64,000 nucleotides of DNA from Costus lasius (taxonomy: Eukaryota > Streptophyta > Magnoliopsida > Zingiberales > Costaceae). This document shows, piece by piece, positions 1 through 10,841 of this stretch (the stretch's first letter is position 1; every line of letters begins with the position of its first letter). Under the pieces are notes generated by a model that saw nothing but the letters and a program-made list of their open reading frames with translations, did not search any database and was not told where the DNA came from. The translations under genes and the position numbers were made by a program. The stretch covers positions 84,046,665 to 84,110,664 of the forward strand of contig CM050453.2 in assembly GCA_027563935.2 (NCBI GenBank), given 5' to 3'.

Positions 1-49
1 AGGCTGCAGGAACTTCACAGCGAGAATCACAGCCAGGTGAACCCCACCG
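1..49 (+). repeat. 5' LTR of element A, left fragment
   Basis: These bases align with 20561-20609 of A's 3' LTR and break off at an abrupt junction with element B. The LTR resumes at 7921. The last 11 bases (39-49) are repeated with one mismatch at 7921-7931. Confidence 0.8.
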
Positions 50-242
50 TAAAAATCTAAGATACAAGCAAATTCACAAATTTCAGAAAATCTCAGTTCT
101 GTCACAACTTCTGAAAATCCAAAACATGTAAAAACAAAAAAAAACAAAGTTAAATCTAAAACAAATAAAACTTAGTCTAACAATACTAACAACTATTTTG
201 ATATTAACAAAACTAAGGTCCCCGGCAACGACGCCAAAAACT
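50..242 (-). other. Second, truncated PBS and leader of element B downstream of its left LTR
   Basis: This stretch aligns with 6093-6280, the leader and PBS next to B's right LTR. It lies beyond the left LTR, where flanking host sequence should begin. It breaks off about 35 bp after the point where the two leaders would continue together. It shows an LTR-internal-LTR-internal arrangement. Confidence 0.8.
219..236 (-). other. Primer-binding site (tRNA-Asp) of the truncated B unit
   Basis: The plus strand reads as the 3' end of plant tRNA-Asp (TCCCCGGCAACGGCGCCA) with one mismatch (ACGCCA for GCGCCA). The minus strand is therefore a PBS that would pair with that tRNA. Confidence 0.8.
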
Positions 243-2146
243 TGTTGTGATCCACAAGTGCACGGATACTCGAAGTAATAAAGAAAGATATCGAACCACA
301 GAGACCTTATTGTTAAGTACCAAATAGATATTTTCTCACTAGCTAAGCAAGCCGAATATGATGCAATAATCAACGGAAAGAGTGTAAAGTAAATTAGAGA
401 GATAAATATGGGACTAGGGTTTCATCTACCTTGATTTCAATGACTAGATATGAATAAAAGGTCGTCAGTCAAATCTTGTTATGATAAAGACTTAATTTAC
501 TTCATAAAGGGATTATCTCACTTTCGTGCAGACAATCATGCAGGGACCAATCCTCACTTTCGTGCAAGATTTATCCCAATGCTGAAGATAAGTAAACCAT
601 CAATGAAGAACTCAAGGATCACTTTCGTGCATCCGAATTCTAAGTTGATCATCACAAGTGGAGCTTCAAAGATCACTTTCGTGTATCTGAGACTCAACAC
701 AAGTTCGACTTAGGGTTTTACAACAGGCCGATCTTCACTTTCGTGCAAGATCTATCAATGTTTATAACATTAATTTAATCCTAGATCGATATTATCAAAC
801 ATGACAATTTATCTACTAGAATCGAACAAATTGGATATAACCTAAGGAAGGAATCTTAACATGCAATTCTAGGGTTCCAAGTTCTCAAGAAAATCACCTT
901 TCAGTCTCATTGCGAAAACTCTAAAACATGGATAATAACGTAGATCTATGGAAAATTAAAGACAATTCATCACAAAAGTAGAATTATCACAACGAAGATT
1001 ATCATGACGAAAAAAAGAAGAATTATCTAATCATTAAAAATCAAAGGGATTAAACCCTATGTCCCAAAATATGTTAAGCTTGCATGGAAAAAGAAATACA
1101 ATCAACCATAGTTTTAAAGTGTAAGAAATTGAAGAAGAAGGAGAAAACAACTTCACAACACGGCTGTAATATAAATTACAGCCATATTTTCCGTGATGAA
1201 CAGTGCTATCACCGCTGTTTCATTTATTCCTCTTCTGATCGGACTCCTCTTGCTCTGAAACTTCTGGTGTGTCTTCCTTATCCCCAAGCAAAGCTTCTGT
1301 GTGAAAATCATGGCCTAAGGTGCCCTCTACGCCTCTTGGCGCGAGGCCAAACCCCAGACGCCTCTCTGACGATTGCTCTCTCAATACGTGATAAAAATTC
1401 CCCCTTTCGGTGCATGTGTCTTCTCCTCTTGAAGACGAGTCCGCAGCAACTTTCGGATCTCAATTTGGAGCTCTGGATCAAAAGTTATGGCCCGCGCAAT
1501 AATCGGACCTGCAAAACTCGCGAATTTGACTGGAAATTACGGCCGTGTAATATTTTACGGCAGTGCCGTATTTTGGTTATGTGAACCCTAAGTCAAAATT
1601 ACGGCCCGTAAAATGCTTCTCAATAGTGCCTTAAAATCGGGTGAGTTCTCTGGTCTGAATCGCCTGGGAAATACGACACCTTGAAATGGTTTACGGCCGT
1701 GCCGTAAAATCAGCAATGGTATCTGATCCGAAAGTGCTCCAAAATACGGCTGCGTAAAATCTTACGGCAGTGCCGTAAAATCCAAAAAACTTTATGTTCA
1801 AAAACTCCTCAAAATACGGCAGTGGCTCGGATTTTATGGTAGCGTATGAAAATACAGTATCGTAAAATAGGTTACGACACTGCCGTAATTTGCTGACTTG
1901 CTTCGTTTTGCGTGAAATTTCTTGGGTGATCTCCTCTTGATGATGGTAACTCTGCTATATTTTTGATTTTGCTTGAAAACTCCTTGAAATAATGCCTTTT
2001 TACCTGAAAATCATGAAAAACCAAAATAGAAGTAGACTTTGCAATATTCGATGAATTTAGCATGAAAACAAGTAAAAGATCCTCAATTTTAGCATGAAAA
2101 GATATATAAAATGATACAAAATATACTATATATTTTGGTGTCATAA
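243..2146 (-). repeat. Left LTR of element B (3' LTR of the complete unit), 1904 bp
   Basis: It pairs with 6281-7920. On the minus strand it starts TTATGACACC (the right copy has TGATGACATC) and ends ...CACAACA. It is 264 bp longer than the right copy because it keeps a segment at about 949-1209 that is absent there. It contains five TCACTTTCGTGCA-type repeats (about 515-760) and an array of TTACGGCAGTGCCGTAAAA-type palindromes (about 1540-1890). The open frame at 450-713 is a by-product of the repeats and not a gene. Confidence 0.85.
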
Positions 2147-2165
2147 AAAACATAAGGCTCAAACT

Positions 2166-2183
2166 TTGCTTGTCCTCAAGCAA
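2166..2183 (-). promoter_or_regulatory. PPT-adjacent hairpin of element B
   Basis: In sense orientation it is TTGCTTGAGGACAAGCAA, a 7-bp stem with an AGGA loop, 20 bases before the LTR start. The same hairpin precedes the 3' LTR in A, C, D, E and G. Confidence 0.75.
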
Positions 2184-2556
2184 AAATCAAAACTTGATTA
2201 AAAGAATAACCTTTTCATGCTCACTAAATTTCTAAAATACAATCATCAATGAAAAATTCCATCAATTGTTTCACAAAACTTCACATAAACATATTATTCT
2301 TAGAACTCAACCCTCTAGATCCACAACTCAATCAAATAAAACTTTGCAACTTGTATAATAAATAGAATTTTCAATCTCATGATTTCACCCAGTTTTCATT
2401 TCAAATCTATCATGCTTTTGTTTACAGGAATTAGGTTTGCAAGATCTTTTTCCACACATAATTTTTTTCCTTTTTTTTATGCATTTTGTTTGTTTTTGTA
2501 AAGATGGCATGTACCCACTTAGATACACACTTTTTATTTTTGACTTCAACTCTTAT

Positions 2557-2686
2557 CTTCGGTACCATTGTCAATTTTACATAGTGCCAAGTAGAGGAGT
2601 CTTATTCTTTTTATCTCTCATTATTTTTCATGCATAGACTTCAACCCATGTCTTAGGTACCACTATCAATTTTACATAGTGTCAAG
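2557..2686 (-). repeat. 3' hairpin pair of element B (CTTGGCACT ... AGTGGTACCGAAG type)
   Basis: Two units, 2557-2591 and 2652-2686. On the minus strand each reads CTTGRCACTAT, an AT-rich loop, then AYAATGG or ATAGTGG, then TACC and a CTTNG complement. The second unit has a perfect CACTAT/ATAGTG stem; the first has a mismatch. Confidence 0.7.
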
Positions 2687-4763
2687 TAGGGGAGTCTCTC
2701 ACTATTTTTGTGTATCTTGGATTCTTCTTTCCCAACAAATAGCAAAATAGACTAAACATCTACTAGGTTGATCAATTGATATCAATTCACAAATCATACT
2801 CATATGCTCATTTTATTTAAAGGAGTAGTTTCACCTTCAGATCTTATTCTTCAAATAACACATCTACCCAAAATTTCATGCATCAACCAATGTCAAATTT
2901 CAAAAATAGATATGTATTGAAGAAATAAATCTAACATGATAGAGTTTTCCTCTAATCACAAGTATAAATACTCACATCATCAAGGAAGATATTTTATCAA
3001 TAGAAATTTTATCAATAAATCATGCCATCATATATTAGAAAGTGGATCATATGCTTTCATCAATTTTAACAACAAATTTGAATAATATCATCATCAAAAC
3101 AATGAGTTCCATATATCCATAAAATCATTTTTCAAGAGAAAACCAATAAGTAGTATGATAAAGTCAAAGATGCACTATAAGAAATAGTCATTAATAAGAG
3201 AGTGCAAGTGATACTCACAAAACTATATAGATCGTGCTCAATCATTATCAGGCCAATGCAGCTGGGTCCAAAGATGTGCCTTTTGAAAGTTTTCTGCAAA
3301 ATTTAAGGTACATAAGGCTTAGATCAAAAACAGTCTCAAAAATAATAATAAAAATAATTCTCTCAAGGGAGAATCAGAGATGTCCAGAAAAGTGCTGGTG
3401 GAAAGAGCTGATGCAGTTGAGAAGCAAAAGTGGAACAGAGGCTATCTGAAAAGCTGCTAGCAATGATGGTGATGGTGCCGACAGTAGAGTGAGTAATCTC
3501 TAGTGGCATGCTAGAGATCACAGTCCTAGAGGTGAGATCGTCGGCCAGTGGATGTGAGAGATGACACTGCAAAGAAAAAAAATCAGTCACTAATGAAGAG
3601 TCTACTGCATAAATAAATCAAATCAATGGAATAAGAGGCAGTAGAAGAAGTAAGAATCTGCAGATGGTATCATCCAGTGTCGGCGGCTGGAAACAGTGAT
3701 GTCAGAGGCAGATGCAGTGGTGGTAGAGGTGGAAGACAGTTGCTCTTGAAGATTTCTGGATCTGGAGGCAAAAGAAGCAATAACAAGCAGAAAGCAAACA
3801 ATGCAGGTTTTGAATTTTTTTTGAAAAGTGGTCATACCCTAGAATAAAATTTAATGATCCAAATAGAAAATGGACAGAACCATGAAATAGAATAAGATAG
3901 GTTCTTTTTAGAAGTATAAAAATCAAAGGATCAAAATCTGTCAGGAATTTAGGGCATCAGCAGAAAGAAGGCTACTCAGATTACAAAACTGCAAAAACTA
4001 CAAAAACTGCACAAAAGTTAATCATTTTCAAAAAGTTGCTATGTGTCCTAGAATGATTAGAAAATAGTTTCATGAAAATAACTCATCCACGGGATAGAAC
4101 GACACATGAACTTTATATTTCAAGTAAAAAAAATCAGGTTTTCAAGTCATTAAAGCATCTTAAAAAGCTGTAACAAAAGTGCTAATCAGATTAGTTAGAA
4201 AAAACTACTGCAGAAATTTATTAGAATCAAAAAGTTGCTATGGGTTTTAGAATGATCCATGCACTTTAAAATTTAGAAAAAAATATCCAGATGATAGACA
4301 AAGATGAGTACTTCTATGTTGTGCCAAAGATCAAAATTTTTCTCAACCTAGTTTCTTAAAATCGCAGCGAGAAAACACCTACTCAATAAGCAGAAACCCG
4401 CTTTAAAATATGGTACCGTTAAATGCTTTACAGCAGTGCCGTAATTTACAAAAAAACTCTCGGGTGGAAATAGGACCAAACATACGGTACCGTAAAGCAA
4501 ATTATGGCAGTGCCGTATTTTGCACCAAAACTTGTTTTCACCTGCAAAACGAACAGAAAAATTAATTCTAAAAATAAACTAAAATAAAAGAAACAAAGCT
4601 AAGTAAAAATTCTTGGGTTGCCTCCCAAGAAGCGCTAATTTTAGGTCCATAGCTTGACCAAAAATTAATATCATGGTGAAGTAGGTGAATCAGTACCAAA
4701 ATAGAGAACAAACAATTTTATGCATTTTCTTTGTCCAAAAAGCTTAGCCACTAATCTAAATAT

Positions 4764-6020
4764 CTAGAATTTCATATAAATCACAATTGATGTGGCTTTC
4801 ATAATTATGTAGAAATTAAAATTAAAATTTTCAATGATCTTCCTATGTTTGTCAGTAAGCAAAATCATAAGTCCTTTCTTCAACTTTATCTTTTCAATTG
4901 CAATAAAAGTAGGACTTCCATCAAAATAATCAAGCATTGGATCATCATAATAATAGTCTTTCTGTTCTACATCAGATTCCTCAATAAAGCACAAATTTTC
5001 AAATAGATCAAAATTTTCAACAATAGATATGGGCAAAACATCAGAGTGAGATTCATAAGTGTCCACAATATTCAAATCCTTATCAATTTCCTCTTGTTCA
5101 TCATCAAATAATTTATCAATTTCAAAATTATATTCAAATTCAAAGTGAGATTTTTCAAAATCAATTTCCTCATGTCTTTCCACAAATAATTCATCATTAG
5201 AAGAATCAAAATTAGAATCATATGAAAAATAAGATTTATCGATGTTTACAATTTTCAACCCTTTATCAAGCTCATCAGATTCAACCATAAATAAGTTTTC
5301 ATCAAAATCAGAATTATCATCAAAAGAAGGTTTTTCAATTTTAATTTTCTCAACCTTTTTCTCAAATAAATTATCAGATGAATCATTATCAAAATTATCA
5401 AAATCAGAGTGAGATTCATGAATATTCACATAAGGCTCAATCTCAAAACAATCATAATGAGAGGGGGATTTTTCTAAATCAATCTTTTCAGCTTCCAAAT
5501 CAAACTCAAATAAACAATCTTGTTGTGCAATCTGGGTTTCTAGCAATTCAGTATTAGCAGTCAAAGATTCTACCCGAGAAGCAAGTTGACTTATTATTCC
5601 CACAAATTTTTTATTTTAACTTGTCATAAATTGGTTTTGATTTGACATGAATTTTTCAAGCATGGACTCTAACCTAGATTCTTCATTGTCCTCAAAGTAT
5701 GGTTCAGAAACATGATATGAGCAATCATCATATAAAGAAGTTTGGTTTTCCAATCTAGAATACAATTGATCAGATTCGTTCCATGATAAATTGGGATTTA
5801 AAAATGGGCAATCAGAGGAATAATGATCAAAATATCCACAAATATCACATCTAATAGAAGAAGAAGATTTCTTAATAGGGTGCATATTAAAAGTGTCTAA
5901 TTTATGAGCCAAATAATCTAACTTATCTGCAACAGTGCACCATGAATCATCTTCATACCTTCCTTGTGGCATGTATACCTCGTCTCTTTTAGTTGCCCAT
6001 GAGTAGTGATTAAAAGACAT
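4764..6020 (-). pseudogene. Truncated gag-like zinc-knuckle protein with acidic repeat tail (element B)
   Basis: One reading frame of about 419 codons is broken by a single in-frame TAA at 5616-5618. The first part has a CCHC zinc knuckle, C58-X2-C61-X4-H66-X4-C71, as in the nucleocapsid part of gag. After the stop comes a short heptad-like stretch (VESLTANTELLETQIAQQ) that resembles the coiled stretch after the knuckle in A and C. Then come about five imperfect acidic repeats of roughly 28 residues (Glu/Asp/Ser/Phe-rich, units ending near DELF or DKLF). The capsid-type domain seen in A, C and E is absent, as are protease and pol. It is probably an RNA-binding remnant of gag; the role of the acidic tail is unknown. 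Start chosen at the ATG followed by SFNHYSW; element G has a matching start. Confidence 0.7.
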
Positions 6021-6256
6021 CTCTTCAAAATAAAAAGATTATCCAACACTAATCAATCAGAGATTTTTTTTTCAGAATATATAAAAATAGAAACTCTAAG
6101 ATACAAGCAAATTCACAAATTTCAGAAAATCTCAGTTCTGTCACAACTTCTGAAAATCCAAAACCTGCAAAAAAAAAAAAAACAAAGTTAAATCTAAAAC
6201 AAATAAAACTTAGTCTAGCAATACTAACAACTATTTTGATATTAACAAAACTAAGG

Positions 6257-6274
6257 TCCCCGACAACGGCGCCA
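6257..6274 (-). other. Primer-binding site (tRNA-Asp) of element B
   Basis: The plus strand reads TCCCCGACAACGGCGCCA, the 3' end of plant tRNA-Asp with one mismatch. It lies 6 bp inside the end of the right LTR, as expected for a PBS read on the minus strand. Confidence 0.9.
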
Positions 6275-6280
6275 AAAACT

Positions 6281-7920
6281 TGTTGTGATCCGCAAGTGCA
6301 CGGATACTCGAAGTAATAAAGAAAGTTATCGAACAACAGAGACCTTATTCTTAAGTACCAAATAGATATTTTCACACTAGCTAAGCAAGCCAAATATGAT
6401 GCAATAATCAACTGAAAGAGTGTAAAGTAAATTAGAGAGATAAATATGGGACTAGGGTTTCATCCACCTTGATTTCAATGACTAGATATGAATAAAAGGT
6501 CGTCAGTCAAATCTTGTTATGATAAAGACTTAATTTACTTCATAAAGGGATTATTTCACTTTCGTGCAGACAATCATGTAGGGACCAATCCTCACTTTCA
6601 TGCAAGATTTATCCCAATGCTGAAGATAAGTAAACCATCAATGAAGAACTCAAGGATCACTTTCGTGCATCCGAATTCTAAGTTGAGCATCACAAGCGGA
6701 GCTTCAAAGATCACTTTCGTGCATCTGAGAATCAACACAAGTTCGACTTAGGGTTTTTCAACAGACCGATCTTCACTTTCGTGTAAGATCTATCAATGTT
6801 TATAACATTAATTAAATCCTAGATCGATATTATCAAACATGACAATTTATCTACTAGAATCGAGCAAATTGGATCTAACTTAAGGAAGGGATCCTAACAT
6901 ACAATTCTAGGGTTCCAAGTTCTCAAGCAAATCACATTTCAGTCTCATTGCGAAAACTCTAAAACATGGATAATAACATAGATCACCGCTGTTTCATTTA
7001 TTCCTCTTCCTATTGGACTCCTCTTACTCTAAAACTTCTGGTGTATCTTCCTTATCCTCAAGCGAAGCTTCTGTGTGAAAATCACGGCCTAAGGTGCCCT
7101 CTATGCCTCTCAGCGCGAGGCCAAACTGTAGACGCCTCTCTGATGATTACTCTCTCAATACGTGATAAAAATTCTCCCTTTCAGTGCGTGTGTCTTTGCC
7201 TCTTAAAGACGAGTCCGCAGCAACTTTCGGATCTCAATTTGGAGCTCTGGATCAAAAGTTATGGCCTGCGCAAGAATTGGACACGCAAAACTCGCGAATT
7301 TGACTAGAAATTACGGCTGTGTAATATTTTATGGCAGTACCGTATTTTGGTTATGTGAACCCTAAGTCAAAATTACGGCCCATAAAATTCTTCTCGATAG
7401 TGCCATAAAATCAGGTGAGTTCTCTGGTCTGAATCGCCTGGGAAATACGACACCGTGAAATGGTTTACAGCCGTGCCGTAAAATCAGCAATGGTGTCTGT
7501 TCCGAAAGTGCTCCAAAATACGGCCGTGTAAAATCTTACGGCAGTGCCGTAAAATCCAAAAAACCTTATGTTCGGAAACTCCTCAAAATACAGCAGTGGC
7601 TCGGATTTTACAGTAGCGTATGAAAATACGGTACCGTAAAATAGGTTATGGCACTGCCGTAATTTGCTGACTTGCTCCGTTTTGCGTGAAATTTCTTAGG
7701 TGATCTCCTCTTGATGATGGTAACTCTTTTATATGTTTGATTTTGCTTGAAAACTCCTAGAAATAATGTCTTTTTATCTGAAAATCATGAAAAACTAAAA
7801 TAGAAGTAGACTTTGCAATATTCAATGAATTTAGCATGAAAATAAGTAAAAGATCTTCAATTTTAGCATGAAAAGATATATAAAATGATACAAAATATAC
7901 TATATATTTTGATGTCATCA
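6281..7920 (-). repeat. Right LTR of element B (5' LTR), 1640 bp
   Basis: On the minus strand it starts TGATGACATC and ends GATCACAACA, followed by the PBS. It matches 243-2146 except for a 264-bp deletion between 6985 and 6986 (AGATC joined to ACCGCTG; ATC is present at both edges in the undeleted copy). It carries the same TCACTTTCGTGCA repeats (about 6553-6785) and TTACGGCAGTGCCGTAAAA palindromes (about 7310-7670). Confidence 0.9.
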
Positions 7921-9041
7921 GAACCCCAACGGGTTCACCGGATTTCCTGAAGGCTGAAACCTGTCTAGAGAGAAGCACGGCTGGGTGAACCCCACGGGGT
8001 GCACCGCGCTTCTATTCGCCCAAACTCACAGAAGGAATCACGGGCAGGTGAACCCGGCGGAGTTCACCCGTGATTCTAACCCAGTCACGCACGAGACTGA
8101 GTTCCACTCGGTTTTTCATTGATTTCTCACTCGTTTGAAGTCCAAATTTGGCAAGTGAGGTGTCTATGGAAAGCTCTTTTAGAGGCGAACAGATGGAGTA
8201 TAAAAGCCCCAATTTTTTTGCCCTAAACATTGAGCATTCATGCGAAGAAGCGGTGTGGGAGGAAGAACACGGCGACAGAGGTGACTTTTGGAGATTGAGA
8301 CACACGATCATCACGATTTCTTCAGGATTTCTTCGATTCATCATCTCCTTCCCCTTAGCTTCATTTTATTATACTTTTCATTTTATTAAAAGAGAGATTT
8401 TGAGCATTTCAATGACGATTGTAGCGTAAACCCTATTTCGGGGCTTGGTGGAAACCCTTTGATGATTTTAATTGCAAACTTTATATCTATTTATGTTATT
8501 TGGTATGAATTGTGAGCATATTTTAATTTGACGTATTTATTTCGTGGTTTTACCTTGGCCGAGTGATTTCGCGTGTTAGCCGTTACGATTCATATCGAGA
8601 GAACGATCGTAAGGGTCGAACCTCTGAGTAAAACTTGCGAGACCTCGACACGAGAGTGCTTGGTCTTCGCTTGAGGATTTCATAGTCTACCATAGAACTC
8701 ATTGGGTTCGTCTTAGAACGATCCACCGCGAGAGTAGGAGGTCGGTCTAAAACGATAGGGTTAGACTCCTTGTGCAAAAATAGTAAACCAAATAACTAAT
8801 ATCTTTCTTGTGCGATTAAGATTATCATCGTGGTGGAAGCCGTAGCCCTGAATTCTCTCTTATATCTTTTCTCTACCGAAGTAGTTGCACTTGTTTGTTT
8901 TCGATTTCTGTCTTCAAAAACCCACGTTTTGATTCGCCTAGCTATTAGGACTCAGACTTTCTAGTATTCAACCTTGTTCCCTGTGGGATTCGACATCTTT
9001 TATTTTACTTCGACATATCCGTGCACTTGCGAAACATGTCA
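7921..9041 (+). repeat. 5' LTR of element A, right fragment
   Basis: Aligns with 20599-21770 of the 3' LTR and ends ...GAAACATGTCA directly before the PBS. It holds two of the GGTGAACCCC...GGGTTCACC palindromes, a TATA box at 8199, and lacks about 51 bp present in the 3' LTR near 21442-21492 (the block around CTCGAGAGAGGGTACC). Confidence 0.9.
8199..8206 (+). promoter_or_regulatory. TATA box in A's 5' LTR
   Basis: TATAAAAG followed by CCCC, at the same place as 20877-20884 in the 3' LTR. It places the palindromes upstream, in U3, and most of the remaining LTR in the transcribed part. Confidence 0.65.
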
Positions 9042-9047
9042 AGTTTT

Positions 9048-9065
9048 TGGCACCGTTGCCGGGGA
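9048..9065 (+). other. Primer-binding site (tRNA-Asp) of element A
   Basis: TGGCACCGTTGCCGGGGA, complementary to the 3' end of plant tRNA-Asp with one mismatch (A for G at position 5). It lies 6 bp after the LTR end. Confidence 0.92.
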
Positions 9066-9332
9066 GCAACGGTTTATGTTAATATACTTCCGAGAATTGG
9101 TAGACTAGGCATTAGGTTATATTTTTCTTTCTGCACTACTATTTTCTTTTTCTTTTTATTTACTTGCTATCTTAGAACTTTATAATTTTGACTGACCGTT
9201 TTATGCGAAGAAGTTCTAGGCAGGTATATTCTTTAACATTGATCCAGAGATCGAGCGCACCTTCAGGACAAGAGGGAAGCAAAATCAAATTCTGAAGAAA
9301 GAAATCATGAACCATCCAAGGGGGACAATCAG
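9066..9332 (+). other. Leader of element A
   Basis: No intact gene. Codons resembling the start of gag in E (PEIER.FR) appear out of frame around 9240-9270, so gag may once have begun upstream of 9333. Confidence 0.6.
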
Positions 9333-10841
9333 ATGGAACACATTCAACTTGATGTGAACAATGACCGAGTACAACAACCAATGGACAACAACTATAACAA
9401 AAGGATATTGAAAGATTACTCGACACCTTACACTTACGGTTTTCAATCAGGAATTGCTAGGCCCGTTGTTGAGGCCAACAACTTCGAAATAAAACCTGCT
9501 CTTCTTTCTATGGTGCAACAAACCCAATTTGGTGGTTCTCCTCTTGAGGACCCCAACATGCACCTCTCTATTTTTCTAGAATATTGCGACATGTTGAAAA
9601 TTAATGGAGTGTCTGCTGATGCTATTAGGTTGTGACTATTTCCCTTCTCTCTGAGGGATAGGGCGAGAGCTTGGCTGCACACACTACCTGCTGCTTCGAT
9701 AAGAACATGGGCAGAGCTTTCTGAAGCCTTTCTCTCAAAGTACTTCCCTCCATCAAAGACAATCCAATTGCGAAATCAAATAACGAGCTTCATGCAAAAG
9801 GATGGAGAGTCTCTATATGAAGCTCGGGAAAGGTTTAAGGAGCTCCAAAGGATGTGTCCACATCACGGTGTTGAGACTTGGGTTTTGATCCAAACGTTCT
9901 ACAACGGTTTGGATTACAACACGAGGCTTACAGTGGATGCTACAGCAGGAGGCGCCTTGATGAATAGGAGAGTTGAAGATGCAATGAACCTTCTCGAGGA
10001 TATGGCGATTAACCATCACCAATGGACATCTGAGAGAGGTACTTCTACCAAGAAGTCATGTAAGTATGACCTAGGCTCTCTTACTGCACTCACGGCTAAG
10101 GTTGATAATCTGACTAGAAAGCTTGATTCTTGGTCTGTTAATTATATGGACGTTAACGCTATTTCTTGTGAGGTCTGTGGAGTTGTAGGTCATGTAGGGG
10201 CAGATTGTCAGGGGGGAGATGGACACATGGCTGCGGCTCATCCTGAGCAGTTGAATGCAGTTGGAAATTTCAACCAGAACAATAACCCTTATTCCAACTA
10301 CTACAATCCAGGATAGCGCAACCACCCAAATTTCTCTTACCGGACAACTCAGCCAATTCAGCCTGGACAAGTTCCACCACAGCAGACCCAGCCCCCACAA
10401 GGAAACTTTAGGCAAGCCCAATAGAACAATTTCAGACCACCAGGATTCCAGGCCAGAAATTATAATGCACCGCCACCACCGCAACAACAGCCAAGGCCGA
10501 ACAATGATTCAAATCTGGGCAAGCAACTTGAAGGACTTACAGATATGATGAAGATGATGATGACGAGGATGGATTCCCTAGAGACACACAATAAAATGCT
10601 AGAGAGTCAGTTAGCCTAGCAAGCTAGCTCATCATCGAGAGTACTAGGGAAGCTACCATCCCAACCAGAAGTAAACCCGAGGGAGCATTGCAATGCAATC
10701 TCCACTTGGAGCGGCAAGCAACTGGAAGATCCAAAGATGTCGACCGATGACAAAAGAGATGAAGTGATACCAGAACCTGTGGAACCGCAATCAGATGCAA
10801 CACTAGTGGCACCTGAGCCAGTTTAGGAGGAGCGGCCCTAT
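9333..10841 (+). pseudogene. gag: gag of element A (broken by in-frame stops)
   Basis: Gag would form the retrotransposon particle and bind the RNA. The frame begins with MEHIQLDVNN and shows a plant-retrotransposon gag (PF03732-type) domain: FGGSPLEDPN near 9530, ARAWLHTLP near 9664, LRNQITSFMQ near 9770, then a CCHC knuckle CEVCGVVGHVGADC near 10170. A proline/glutamine/asparagine-rich stretch and a short coiled segment (METHNKML-like, near 10580) follow. Five in-frame stops are visible: 9633 (TGA), 10314 (TAG), 10422 (TAG), 10617 (TAG) and 10824 (TAG). The first fits CGA to TGA and the second TGG to TAG when compared with C. Gag and protease share one frame, so a single polyprotein is likely. 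Confidence 0.88.

Larger units (their letters stand above)
2147..4763 (-). other. Non-coding 3' region of element B
   Basis: There is no credible gene here. In B's sense direction it begins just after the coding region with the block TTGGGAGGCAACCCAAGAA (about 4617-4635), the same block found right after the integrase ends of A and E. So the position of the pol 3' end is retained although pol is gone. It then holds two palindromes of the TACGGCAGTGCCGTA kind (about 4400-4530), AT-rich sequence, the hairpin repeats at 2557-2686 and the PPT-adjacent hairpin. Confidence 0.7.
50..7920 (-). mobile_element. Non-autonomous LTR retrotransposon B (zinc-knuckle protein only), nested in A's 5' LTR, with a partial tandem unit
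   Basis: On the minus strand the order is LTR (7920 to 6281), PBS (6274 to 6257), leader, one short coding region (6020 to 4764), a long non-coding stretch with hairpin repeats, a PPT-adjacent hairpin (2183 to 2166) and a second LTR (2146 to 243). Instead of ending there, the second LTR is followed by another PBS and leader down to about base 50. No protease, RT, RNase H or integrase is visible anywhere. The layout is that of a non-autonomous derivative that would need enzymes in trans. The left end is not an LTR terminus, so the copy is truncated or rearranged. Confidence 0.85.

Noticed and set aside
219..236. tRNA-Asp gene
   Set aside because: Only the 3' 18 bases match, next to an LTR end; it is a primer-binding site. 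The same holds at 6257, 9048, 27927, 56197 and 62768.
450..713. 87-codon open frame in B's LTR, repeated at 6488-6751
   Set aside because: Built from the TCACTTTCGTGCA repeats and doubled by the LTRs; no protein signal.
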